From positions 2,480,001-2,544,000 of the forward strand of contig NC_064672.1 in the NCBI RefSeq assembly GCF_023278565.1: a stretch of 64,000 nt of DNA, read 5' to 3'. The translations under genes and the position numbers were made by a program. This stretch comes from Colletotrichum lupini (lineage: Eukaryota; Ascomycota; Sordariomycetes; Glomerellales; Glomerellaceae). The notes under the pieces were generated by a model, which had not been told where the DNA came from, ran no database searches, and saw only the letters and a list, made by a program, of their open reading frames with translations. Shown here in pieces: positions 38,257-52,403 of the stretch (position 1 is the stretch's first letter; each line of letters begins with the position of its first letter).

Positions 38257-39114
38257 TCATCGCCTCCGCCTCACCATGGACGCAACATCCCCGTCCCCAT
38301 CCAAACTCTCATCCACAAAACCAAACCTCTCATACAGCCCCTTACCCGCCTTACTAGCATCCACATACGCCGCGACTCCATCCTCATCCGCAAGCGCACA
38401 CCCCCACGCGAGCAACATGGACGCCGCGCCCCGCCGCTGGTATTCCGGATGCGTGACCAACGTGTCGAGATCTGAATGTTCCTCCCCAGATACCAATCAG
38501 CAAACCAACTACATATGTTTTTCACCAAGAGCACCTTATTCTCTCAGGACAATATCTCAAGGATCTCAGGACGCCCAGGAGAATGTAGGTCAACAAAAGC
38601 GCAAGGGAGCAACGGAGAAACCCAGGACAGAAGAAAGACAAAACTCACAATAATGCCCCTCACCACCCATAACCCGCCCCCTCTCCGCCTCCTCCCTAGC
38701 AAAGAACAAATCACACACCTCGGAAGGCATATCCCCCGCCCAAGGAGGATACCGCCGGCCCCTCTCGGCCGGCATACTCGTATCCCACTTGGCCCACGCC
38801 GCAATCCTCGGCCTGCCGCCTCCCCCTTCTTCACCTTTACCCCCTCCCCGATCCCCTCCCTCCGCCTTCGCCGTTCCGGTCACGGTAGCAACGCTGCTCA
38901 CATCAACGACCTTGACATACCGCTGAAACGTCTTCGCCGCCATATCCCCGCCATTCGCCTCGTCCCACCACGCCCTCACACCGGGAGTATCGGGCCACAG
39001 GCGGGATATCACCTCGTCGCCGGCAAACGCCGCGAACTACGTCTCCGTCAGCGCGGGGACGTCGTCCAGTGTCGCTTCCTCTAGTTTGAGGGTGTTTTCC
39101 TTCTTCGTGGTCAT
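38257..39114 (-). pseudogene. GNAT-family N-acetyltransferase with an in-frame TAG
   Basis: The model is exon 1 39114-38649 and exon 2 38471-38257, which would encode 226 residues. Codon 26 is TAG at 39039-39037. The frame is otherwise open from MTTKKENTLKLEEATLDDVP across the stop into FAAFAGDEVISRLWPDTPGV. It continues to the acetyl-CoA-binding motif HPEYQRRGAASMLLAWG and the closing YERFGFVDES, a typical GNAT fold. The intron (GTGAGT donor, CATTCAG acceptor) keeps phase. Trp is the likely original residue, so a single G-to-A change (CCA to CTA on the other strand) would explain the stop. No short intron removes it. It could be a recent pseudogene, a readthrough gene or a base error. Substrate is unknown. 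Confidence 0.75.
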
Positions 39115-40031
39115 CTTGTGTTTTTCTCCCCCTTCTTTCTTTTCTTTTCCTTTCTCCTTTCTCTCGTCTGTGGCTTTCTGCTGTTTCTCTTGTCGAAAGA
39201 TTGCTGTTCGTTGTGTTGACGAGCGTCGATCACATGTCATAAAATCGACACTTTCTCCAGGCTTGTGTAAGGTAGTAGGTGAGATGAGAGACAAAGAGAT
39301 GCATGAGGAAAGCATTCTTTGGCTTACTAGGTAAATCGAGGCGAATAGGTAAGCAAGTAGGACAAATGCGGGGTTTGCATCTTTGTCGATCAGGGGCAGA
39401 CGGGTAGGTAACACGATCGATCTAATGTGTGGTTAGTATTGGCTGAACTTCAGTCTCAAATCTCAGTATTTGACCACCCGTATTCGTCCTCAGCTAGTTC
39501 CCAGTTTTTTTTGGCTATCATACAATGATGACCTTTGCTGAAGACGGCGCAACTAACAGAGGCAGAGATCCTCATACCACTAGATGCTGACTGATATCCA
39601 AAGGAGTGGGAAGACATTGGCACATTTCAGCATACGCTCGCTCGCGAGCCACAAATTTGATCGGCACTCTTTTTGCATAATTGATTTCAATGATGCAGCA
39701 GTCGCCAGTAATGGGCACAAATTTTTATGTACAAACGCAGTCCAATGAAAACAGCTCCCTTTCAACTAAAAAAAAAATACGCAAAAGTGCTCGCAGACGC
39801 TAGGTTCGGCGACCCTCTCATCTTTGTTCTGCAACGCTTCTCTTAAACCAGGTACGTCATCCTCGTTTTTTTCCACCTGTCTCAAACGTCGAAAGGAAAA
39901 ATCAACCCAGGCGCTCAACCGTTTCTTTACTATCCAGTCCGGGAGGCCAGCGACACCGAGGAGAAAGTTGCCGCCGTCTATATGCAAAATACCGTCTAAT
40001 CGTATTGACTCTCTCGTGCGCCGGTCTCGTC
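39115..40031. other. Intergenic region between the GNAT gene and the sugar transporter
   Basis: This stretch contains the CT-rich leader of the GNAT gene (39120-39180) and the transporter 3' flank, with an A9 run near 39769. No gene was recognised. Confidence 0.5.
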
Positions 40032-42445
40032 TCAATCATCCTGATTACCAAGGGGAGCGTATCTACCGCTGCCGCTGCTGCTCTGGTCTCGCGTGCGACC
40101 AACAACTCTGGAGACCCATCCACTAATGGTGCTGCTGGCCTCACCATCCTGGCCCTTGCCGTCGGGAATGTCGGGAGGGTCGAGAGACAGGCCAGGAATG
40201 GCGCTGTTGGCAGTAAAGTTGCCGGGCCGTCCCCGGTATTCGGACCCAATGGGCGATCCGGGCATGAGCGAGTCGTTCTCGCGGCCATGCAAAGATGGTG
40301 TTCCAATAACAGTGCTGGCGTCGCCAAAGAGCGAATCCATCTCCTCCAAGCGGACACCGCAGGTCTCGGGGTAGATGAAGTATACTGCGTGGGTGTGTTA
40401 GCATTCAAAGTCCAGCCCGTGAACGAAGGACGCAACTTACCAACAATAAAACTGACTGCACAGAAGAAGGCGTGCACAAGATACAACCGCCACTTGATCC
40501 ACTCCTGGAGCAGAGGCGTCATTTCTCCGACGAGCCAGTTGAACGCCCAGTTGGTTGCGGTTGACAGACTGGCACCCTTGGAGCGAATGCTCAGGGGCAA
40601 GATCTCCGGAGGGTAGAGCCAAGGAATCGGGCCCCATGAGTATCCAAACGCCGCGTTGTAGATCATGACAAAGATGACGACCAATGTGGGTGTGTAGGTG
40701 ATGTCGAGGTAGAGCCAGTACGAGATCATTGATAGTGAAACACACATGACAATGGCACCGCTCAGCAAGATTGGCCGGCGACCCCACCTGTCAACCAGGT
40801 ACCATGGGGGAATGGTCGAGAGAAGGTAGGTGATGCCGTTCACGCCAGCCATGAGGACGGCGTCATGACCAACCCAGCCTGCCTGTTCAAAGACGTAGGG
40901 AGCATAGTAGCTGATGACGTTGATGCCGTTGAGCTGAGCGAGACCCTGAGCTGACATGGCAATGAAGACACGGGTGCTGTACTTGCGGAACATCTCGGCG
41001 TATGTCCTCTCACCCTCCTGTCGCTGGAGAAGCACGTTCATCTTAATTTCGCGATACTCGTCTCGGGCCTTTTGGTTGTGGATGTCACCCTTGCCGTAGA
41101 GGTTGGCAATGACAACGATACCTTCTTCGTCGTGATCGTTGTCAAGGAGCCATCTGGTCACAAGTCAGGATCGGGCACACAAACATTCACGGCAAGCAGA
41201 AGACCAACCTTGGAGATTCTACAATGACCAAGCTTCCAAAGCCCAGAAGGGCCCCCATCACGCACTGCATCAGAAGGGGAACACGCCACGACATGTCACT
41301 TTCGATGAATCCGCAGAAGTAGTCGACCCACACCGAGGTGGTATAGCCGATGATGTTGCCGGAGAACTCAATGCAGGCCAGCTTTCCACGGTTGTGGGGA
41401 GGGGAGATCTCAGACTGGTAGACAGGGACGATGGTAGACAGAGCACCAACGCCCAGACCAGCAATGATTCTGCCCAACATCATCATGGGCATACCAGTGG
41501 CAAATGTCTGCAAGGCACCACCGACAAAGAAAATCATGGAGCCATATAGAATGGTCTTGCGTCGGCCGATGATATCGCCAACCTTGCCAACGACCAGAGA
41601 TGAGATAAAGGCGCCAACTTCCAGGATGGCAACCATGGTACCAATCTCGGCCGAGGAAGGCTGATGGAAGTAGTTACGGAAGTAGACACCTCTGTGGATC
41701 CCATCAGTTAGCTATAATGATCAAAAAGGTGAGCAGCGGGCAGAGCATTGGACGTACGTGATGATGCCTGACATGACACCCTGATCATAGCCGAATAAAA
41801 AGACTCCCAAGGAGACGAAGATACTCGTGAAATAGCTGTTGGAGGAATTGTCAGTCAAGCGATGTCGCGATAAGGGTAATTTCGGAAGGGCAGGACGCAC
41901 ATCAGGGCCTTGCCAGTGAGGCCGTGAATAGAGGAACCGCCCGGCATGATGGCGCCGATGACTCGCTGCGCGCGGGTCGGACGAGGTTGGGCGATGTCGG
42001 GAACCTCGATTGCCTCCTTATTAACACCTCCACGACGGGTTTGTGAGTTATCGCGGCGACTAGGAGACTCTTGGATGCGAACACGCTTCTTCTTGGAAGA
42101 CTTGTGAGAGGGGTGTCTCTTGTGAACGCCGGCTAGCAGCTCGTCATCAACGTCGCTGGGCAGCTGGGTGCGAAGGGGGTCTTCGTCGTCGATAAGGTCG
42201 GCGATGTCCCCAGTGTCGGTCCAGGAATCGGACTCGGAACCGAGAGAGTCCTCTGATGACGGGTGGCCGTGGTGATTGTGTTTGTCGTTGTCGAAGTTGT
42301 GGTGTTGACGGTGGGAGGTGGAAGAGGAGGTGTGGTTGTGATCACGGTCACGGGCGCTGTGGTGGTTGTCGTCCCGATCAGATGCTAGCAATGACGTCGC
42401 CTGTTCTTGCTGGTCTGGATGTGGCCGGGACTGCAGGGTCCGCAA
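40032..42445 (-). CDS. MFS sugar transporter with long His/Asp-rich N-terminal domain
   Basis: This is a hexose/sugar porter of the major facilitator superfamily. Exons are (at least) 42445-41901, 41835-41758, 41691-41209, 41153-40441 and 40384-40032, all in phase. Twelve-helix signatures include GVFLFGYDQGVMSGIITG, GDIIGRRKTI, RIIAGLGVGALSTIVPVYQSE, a PESPR-like block (VESPRWLL), QLNGINVISYYAP and PETCGVRLEEMD. About 190 residues precede helix 1; they contain a His/Asp/Asn-rich stretch, an acidic segment and a KKKR basic cluster, with clearly coding codon use. The open frame reaches 42478 with no ATG, so a 5' exon is missing. ATG at 42694 with donor GTAACA and acceptor at 42471 would fit phase but is tentative. 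The extended tail suggests regulation or sensing; the substrate is not determined. Confidence 0.85.
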
Positions 42446-42478
42446 TGGGATGTTGGACGGGAGACGTCTACCGTTTGA

Positions 42479-45400
42479 AGAGGGAATCTTGGGCGGTTAT
42501 GGGGCTGATTAGCGACAGCACCCTTCCGCTCTAAGAGGAATTGAAAAGGTTGGGGGGGTGGAAGTGAAAAGAATGTCTAAAAGACGACAACTGGCGGGCG
42601 GCGAGTCGAGTCGAGTCGGGTCGAAAAAGTGACGGTGCTTTCTGCTTGGTGCTTGGTGCGTGTTACTGGCTGCGGCGAGTAGGCCGAATCGGCATGTAGG
42701 TACTCTGTAAGGTGAGGTAAGGTAGCGTTGGATGACAGGCCAATCCACTCCCCGGTGCAGCACTACAGTGAGAGACTTTGGTGGGACTGGGAAGGGGTAG
42801 CTATGCGGACGGGCGGGCTGGCCGTGGGACCGCTGAGCAGGTAGCTCTTGGTGGTGCAGGTGCTTGGTCCCAATGTTGGATTTTGGGGAACCTGGGAAAA
42901 GGGATTGGGGAGCAAATCGAGGCCTGCTATTGGTGCTGCTGTTACTGCTGGGGCGGAGGGGCCTGGAACAGGACGGGCGCGGGATGGGATTGGGCTGGAA
43001 GGGAAGGAGAAGGGGGAGGGGCCAGGCCAAGGCAAGTGCCAGGCAGACAGGCTGGCAGGGCAAGGCAAGAGAGATACGGGGAGAGGGAAAGAGGCGGGAA
43101 GGGACGGGAGGGAGCGACAGAGAAACTGCAAGAGACAGCTCAACTCAGGCTTGCGGCAGGAGCAGCAGACAGGCGGCGCGAGTCCGGCTTGGTTGGTGCT
43201 TTCCAAGAGTGGATGCCGTCGATGCAACCTGCTGCACAGTGACACACGGTCTTTCCAGGAAGCCTGTGAACTTGGGAAAGACCAAGGAAACCGATTGCTG
43301 GGGGTCCCACTTTCCTTAGGCTGTAGGCTGTAGCTTGTGCGCTGAGCAGCAAATTGTGGATCGCCGCCGACAGGTGCAAGAATAGCTGAAGACGGGAAAG
43401 TAGGTACTCTGCCCTGTACTGAGGTATCCTGAGAATAGAATTCCAGAGATCAAATTCCAGTCTCTGCTTTCTTCTCCTCTTCTTCTTCTCGATCAATACC
43501 AATGCCAATGTCTCTCAATTCTTTTCGAACAGAGCGAAGAGACAAGGTACAATGGAAGGGCAAGAATAATGTCCAGGAATCCCGGCTCGATGGAAGTGTC
43601 TTCCTGCGATGGGTAGGTACCGATGAGAAGCAGATGACCAGCGAAATGGAAGCCAACCTTGTTCCTTCAGGCTTCCCGTATCCTTTCGGTACAGGGTGCA
43701 GCTGGCCAAGGGGGCAAAAAGAGTACAGGCCGTACGCAGTAGTAGCGCGCGAATCCACCTGAATGATGCTTCTACGCAACGGTGCAGCAAAGACGATGCC
43801 GCGATGGGGAAAACGGATGCAACAGGCAGAGAGAGAGAACTCTTGAAAATCCACGCCGCTGTCCGATCTTCTCCTAGGGTACAGATAGCACCTAACGGGT
43901 TTGAGGCAGTATGCCCAGTAGCGCAGATCTACCTGACCCCTTGCCTTGGCACAGAGCCCCGTCGATACAGCACACACCACGCAGCAGCACTCCGTATCGG
44001 TAGAGCGATGAAATGATTGAAGGGGGTTGGTAAATGTGCTGACCAGTGCCGATGACGAAGTCGATGAAGGACGTGAGATGGTTTGCTGCTAAGGCGGCTA
44101 CCCGCTTGGACGGTAAGGAGCGATACGGTAGATAAGGTATGGTAAAGTGCCTCAAGAACCAGGGATAGAAGAGTGAAAAGAGCAGATGGGAATGGCAAGC
44201 ATGAAGCGGGAAGGTCAACAAACGGTCATGCGGCCGAGTGTCAGTCGAGTCGTGGGTGGTGTCCTTTATCGAACAAAAGGAGTGTCAGGTGGTCGGTCTG
44301 AATGAAGTGTCTGTACGGAGTACCGGGCTACGAATGTTGCTCGAGAACGGGTTGGAGGTTGGATGAATGGTAGTTGAGTTTATGAGCCTCCTTTGGGGGA
44401 ACGCGTAGGATACCGTAGAAAGGACGGGGCACACGACCTCCTTTTCTTGCGGCTGGACGAGCAGCAAGGGACAGATTTCTGTCCTCAGTCCTGCGCCCCT
44501 GAAATGAGGATTATCCGAGTCTGGCGCATGGGTTCCGGGAGCCAAGGGAAGGGAATCTGGGAACTCTCTGCAGAAGGGACGGGCTGTCCAATGCGATTGC
44601 CAGATGGACAGATTACACAGATTACCTCCTTCTCATTTCTCAGAGGCTGAGGAAGTTACTCACCCACTAAGTATGGATCTGTGGATGGACCTGCTGCGTC
44701 GTACGCGTCTGAAAAACTATGGGAACTGAGCGAGGCTCAGAGATCAGAGAGAGATTGATTGAGGGACCACTCAACTCCAGACCCGAACCTTCCCTCACAG
44801 ATTCCATTTCTAATTCGACCGTCCAGCCCCACGTCTCGCAGGCACTGGACGCCGCACAACTACACACAATCCATCCTGGGCCGCGTTGTCCATCCCGTAC
44901 TGTGACACTACACGCTCGGCACGCTGCTCTTGGCCCTCTGAAGTCACAGGCGATTTACGTATCGCTTACACTCCTATCTACAGTTCTCAACGTGAGTTCA
45001 AGTCATCATCTACTTCATAGGACTGACCACGCACGTGAAACCGTTTGCTGACTCGATTTGTGGGCCATTCCCTTGGTCCCGAGGGAAGGGATCATCGGCG
45101 TGTCGTCGGGCTTTCGGACCATACGAGACCGCCCCCAAATCTTGCCTTTTGCGACCAATCCCGTATGCCGACAAACGACAACCATGATGGGCGTTCCATT
45201 CGTCGAATTGAGGCCCGTCTACCGTCACAGAGTGCACACTACCTTACAGTGTATCAATCGGAAATTTCCTTTCCTTGAGGCTTCTCAGCCGTTGAAGATC
45301 GTCCCGGCTCGGGTCGAACTATCCGCCGGTGCGGTTCGCACACCCTCGTGGAACTGTCGTGCCTTTTTTCGTTTCCGGGCGCGCTATCCCGCTGCCGTGT

Positions 45401-47898
45401 CCCAGCACAGGCGTTTTGCAACGTCCATCCAACGGTTCCGTGAGGGCACACGGCCCCGTTTTTGACGACGATGCCGAAAACCGTCAGAGGGAAAAGAGGC
45501 TCCACAACGGTGCTTTGCCGTCGTACCTGCCCTTCGCCGCGCATCAAAACATCGACGTCATTTCTTCAGGACCCATTCGAGATGCAAGAGGGTTCATCCT
45601 GCCACAACCGCCTGTACCCCAGACAATGCAACCACAAACCCTCTGCGCAATGTGTACGGCGTGACAGCCTGACCCTCGCCAACCTCGGATCTGAGAAATC
45701 TCTCTCCCCCAAAAAAGAATTCAGATTCGGAGTTGCAGTGGGACATGATCCAGCCTTTTCGTGACCACCTGACACATTGTTGCATGGACTGATCGACGAG
45801 TCAAAAGTCGCAGACACGTATGCACGCGACAGCAGACAACAATGCACGTCTGTTCCCACGACCGCTCGACCGACGATATTGGCACTGTCTCGAGAAAGAC
45901 CCTGAAAAGGAACAACTTCCAGGTTTGGGCCCTCCACTTGGTGAACGCTGTGGCCCACCTAAGTCTCGAGAACCAAAGCTGCTCACGGCACGACGGACGG
46001 GCCTCGTTTTCCACTAATCCATCTTCGTGCTTGAAAGTCTGCATTGGAAGAGCGGGGATGATTCCTTTTCTTTTACGAGTACCTACACTCCCAGTCGATC
46101 CCCCCGCGCCTGGGTTGCTCACGAGTCGCGCCCGGTCAAGACCCCAAGATCCCAAGACCCTTGAACATCGTGGAGGAGGGGAAGCAAACTGAATCGTTGA
46201 CTAAGACACTGGAGGAATGACCGTTCGATTCCCGCCGAAAGCGTAAGTTTGTAATATGGGCGACGTGGGGGAAGTGACATCCCGTAAGACCGTTGACGGT
46301 TGAATATCGCTTATTAGTCAACTTGTTGTGCAATAAGCATAGTAGTAGAGAGCTCCAACCTTCGGCCAAAATACTCAAATTCAAGGCAGAAATAATTGAA
46401 TATCATTCATTATGTCAATTGAGTTATGCTGCATGCGGTGCTATCATCGCAGTGTGTGTGTGTACCGTAAAGTAGGCCATGCCAAGGGTAAACAAACGCC
46501 CGTCACTTTCCACTTCCTATCAACACCCTACCGTATACAAGATCAATGAAGCATACGGAAATACCCCCAAAGAAATCAAACTGATCTTCTCACCGCAATT
46601 TGAAAGCATCTTCAGCAAGGTATCACATGTGGGTCGTGAAGCCGGGGTGAGCAGCAAAGTGGGGACATATCGTGAGATTGTCCGTGGTGGAGCACAAAAA
46701 CCTCAGACACGACGAGAATCAACCAAAAAACATACAACTCCAGGTATGCGCTGGTCGTCACCGACCCAACTACTAATCCGGCCCTCATTGGCTTGTCTAT
46801 GGGAGAGCGGACGGGATCCCGAATTTTCCAATGGGTATGGTCGTATGTGATGGTTTGAGGCGGGCAAGATGATCATATCGTGATGGGATAACGAGGGATT
46901 GTGTCTAGAAGGAAGTTTGTGTGGTTGTGAAGAGTGGAAGTGAGGCTGTTTAACTTCAAGATAACTCTTCTGAGGGACTAGATGTCAGAATAACTCCTGA
47001 TGATATGAGATTTGTATTAGATACCTGGCTGATGCCCGCTTTAGTCCCCGAACCTTCACTAGACTCCACCAAAGAGCATGAGAGGGACAATAGAGAATAC
47101 GTTCCTTGCAGAATTGTTCTTCTACAGACTTCTTGGGCTACTTAGTTGAGATGAATCGAATAAGTACATAGGGTTTCCTGGTAAAGTTCGTTTTCACAAT
47201 ACGGCAATCGTCTTAAGCTCGCGCTACAAGACCTTACACTTACTAATAGCTACAAAGGCGACTAAGCCGTTGACATTGAAAGTATGACGTTCAGTCTTTG
47301 GTTATCTAATGATGAGTCTTTAATCATCTTTGAGTCACTGTAATTCGTGTGAGGCGGTACAAATAGAAAACTTAGGATTCGCGATCCTAGATGAGCGTGA
47401 TACTCTGTTTGGACATGTTTGCTGCTCTTCGAGGATAGAAGGATTATACCTCATCCTCTATAGACGAATAGCCCCATTGGAAAGGAAACTAATGACAAAT
47501 AGACACAGCGATCTCAGTGTTTAAGTAGGAAGTAAGACATTTGCCTCAACTTTCCCTCCAATCCCTCAACCCTCATACCAACATCAGGCACGGGAGGTCC
47601 ACACAATCGAGTCCACCTCTCTTCAATCTTACATTTAGGTAGTGCCTCCTTCTGAGACACGCGATTCTCCGAAACCATGCAGCTCTTTAAGTTGTACGAA
47701 AATCTCATCATTGAGATGGCAAATGCTCTTTATCTCCCTTATCTTAGTCGGAGCCGGTTCCGCGCCACAACACCGAACCGTTCCGTACAAGTTCCGAGAG
47801 AGCGGGGAACCCGATAACACCAAGCCGACAACCACCATACTTCAGGATTGGATGAAACAATTCTCAATAAAGTTGGATTTTAGATCTCTGTTATTTCA
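42479..47898. other. 5.4-kb gene-poor stretch ahead of the regulator-oxidase pair
   Basis: The first several hundred bases are the transporter promoter, including TACCT/AGGTA words at about 42695-42724 and a G-rich, low-complexity stretch to 43100. From about 46200 to 47900 base composition is visibly AT-richer than the flanks. No transposase, reverse transcriptase or intact gene was recognised. A (GT)n run lies at about 46450. Confidence 0.5.
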
Positions 47899-49932
47899 AT
47901 GACGATGAACCAGCCCGTTCGGAATAAGAAGGAAAAGTCTCGAAGTGGGTAACACCCGCACCTCTTATAATTACTGTGGCCGGCCCCTTGACTAACACCC
48001 GGCTTCTAATCAAGGTGGTTGCCTCGTGTGTAAGCGACGGGTGAGTCTGTTATGAGCTGGCATTTCTATCGAAAGCTTTGAGACTCAAATCTAACAACGG
48101 AGTGCAAACCAAAAGCGCGTCAAGTGCGACGAGCAAGAGCCGAGCTGCCAGAGATGTATCAAGATTGGGACCGAATGCCCCGGGTACAAGAGACCCGTGA
48201 AATGGTCTACCAAATATGAGAAGACGGCGGTCCCTGACCGCAGCCCGACCAATGTTTACAGAGGAAAGACTTCCAGACCGGCTGAACGTGACCAGAGACT
48301 CCCAGTGTTGCCGGAGAATCCGACATTGCTGGCACCTACACATCTTGAAGATGTACCCCGTCCAATTGAGACCAGGGAATTCGATACTGTCTTGGTGTCA
48401 GGCACGTTGAAGAGCATAGGTACCATCAGGCCGTTTCAGGACTGTTCGGGAGAGGTATCGGCACTCTTGCACTATTACTTTTCTACAGTCTGCCATGTTC
48501 TTTCCTCGTTCGATTCCTTGCACAATCCATTCCGCTCGGAAGTGCCTAGGCTATTCAGTCAGTCTCCGCTGCTGCTCTACTGCGTGTTGAGCATGTCCGC
48601 CGCACACCTGTACCAAAACGAAGAGTCAAAGATTGCTGTTCCATTGGAACTCCAGACCAAGGCCATCTCATACTTAGCTGGACAGCTACCCACGCCACCC
48701 CCTATCGACGGGCTTGAAGTGTCCATCCGCCATGAATCAACAGTAGGGAGATTTGTTGGATCTAATGTTCAAGATGATGTACTGCTGGGGACTGTCTTAC
48801 TAGGAATGACATCGGTATGTTCTCAACGCTCTCTCGGCTTCATTCAAATTCTCCTGTGGCCTATGATTGATGAATTTACAAACAGGCTTGGCACGACGTA
48901 TCTTCCACGGGGTTAGTGCATCTCCACGGATCGAGGGAACTCTTCAAGGCTTGGATGTCATCCAGCCATCTCAACACCACCAACGACAGAAGAGTAATGG
49001 GCGCGACGCAAGTCTTTATGATCTCATCCATGGTGTACTGGGAAGCCATGAGCTCCTTCATCGTGGACCAAGACACAGATGCCCTATCCTATCTAGACGT
49101 CTTCTGCCACCTCCCATGTTCTCTCAAAAGGTACCCATGTCCCTGGACAGGTGTCGGAACAGCCACGTTCATCTACCTCACTAAAACGGCGGCGCTGGTG
49201 AGGAGACTGAGAGCTCTGCGGCGTAGCTCGTCGGGCATGTTCCAAAGAAGTGACGGCATTACCCAGGATACATCCTACTACTCGGATCTCTTACGACAAG
49301 CCACGGCCTTGATAAAGAGCATTTCGGCACTTGAAGCGCCGACTGTGAGCTCATTCACGGATATCGGAGATGTTTTTACGCCTCTGGGTCACCTCATCGC
49401 CATGGAGCAATGTTACCGGCTGGCGGCTCTACTCGAGTTGACTAGGGCATTTCCCGAAGTAGTGGGCACACACGTCGTTCAGAACCACGACGCTGGGCTG
49501 AATGATGATGAGCAGGAGAAGGACCGGCCGGTAGAAAGAGTTTGTAATCTTGCTTTGAGAATACTCTGGATCATGGAAGGGATACCCGTCACATCTGGCA
49601 CCGTCTCGACGCAGCTTTTACCGCTCATCATCGCCGGGAGCGTTCTCGGTCTAGTTTCGAGAGAGAATATTGCCGGCGAAGGTATCGAGTCTCTAGGCAG
49701 TTCGAAAGAGGTCGCAAGGTGGAGAGATTTTGTAAAAATACGCACCCGTTGGCTTTACCAGTTGATTCGACTGAAGCCCGTGAGGCATGGGTTGCTCATC
49801 TTGGAGGAAGTTTGGGCGCGCTTGGATAACTTAGACGCTGCAGGTTGCTCTGGTGATCTCATACAAAAGAGTCAAAGTCATCATTGGATCGATGTAATGG
49901 AAGAAAGGGGGCTAGAAACAATGTTGGGGTAA
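47899..49932 (+). CDS. Zn2Cys6 fungal transcription factor
   Basis: This is a binuclear zinc-cluster regulator of 605 residues. Exons are 47899-47944, 48015-48040, 48116-48814 and 48886-49932. The two tiny first exons assemble the cluster in perfect CX2CX6CX6CX2CX6C spacing at Cys 18, 21, 28, 35, 38 and 45 (SGCLVCKRRRVKCDE). Donor GTGGGT at 47945 was chosen because the nearby GTAACA breaks the cluster frame. The C-terminal part (SGEVSALLHYYFSTVCHVLSSFD onward) matches fungal-specific transcription-factor domain 2 (PF11951 type). It lies 441 bp upstream of, and in the same direction as, an amine oxidase, so control of amine use is a reasonable inference. Codon use is less G/C-biased than that of the housekeeping genes nearby. 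Confidence 0.9.
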
Positions 49933-51964
<2,032 letters not shown>

Positions 51965-52403
51965 AGCCTATGTTTACTGATTAAGTGTGTTATATTGATC
52001 CTCAAGCTGAGATTTGCCCAGCAATGGAGCACCCACAGACAGCTTCAAATACCAGTGTGCGGGCTTCTGCAGGTTTAAAAGTCACATCCCCAAGGACCAA
52101 GAGCCTTGAGGTTTCCCGATAGAGGCATTGTCTTTGATATGTATCTTTATTAATAACAGAGGCGATTTTTCTCATCAAGATGAACCCTACTTTGTTGTAC
52201 ATTAACCGGGCCGCAAGCCAACCTTATTTTCGGGTAGCTGCTAGGCCTCGCTTTCTCATCTTTGTCTATACCCTTTCGTCGAGTCTTCGTCATGTCCAAC
52301 GATCTATCGGGCTCAGCTCCGAGACTCCACGTTCTACCCATCCAACGCCGTTGCTTGTTTTCTTTTTGTTGTGAACATCTAGGCTCCTTTTCTTCTTCTT
52401 CGT
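51965..52403. other. Convergent 3' region between the amine oxidase and Ggc1
   Basis: The stretch contains both 3' UTRs with T-rich runs near 52360-52400. No gene was recognised. Confidence 0.5.

Noticed and set aside
46205..46235. GTTCGATTCCC, resembling a tRNA T-loop (B box)
   Set aside because: The flanking bases do not form a T stem, and no acceptor or anticodon stem or A box is found upstream.
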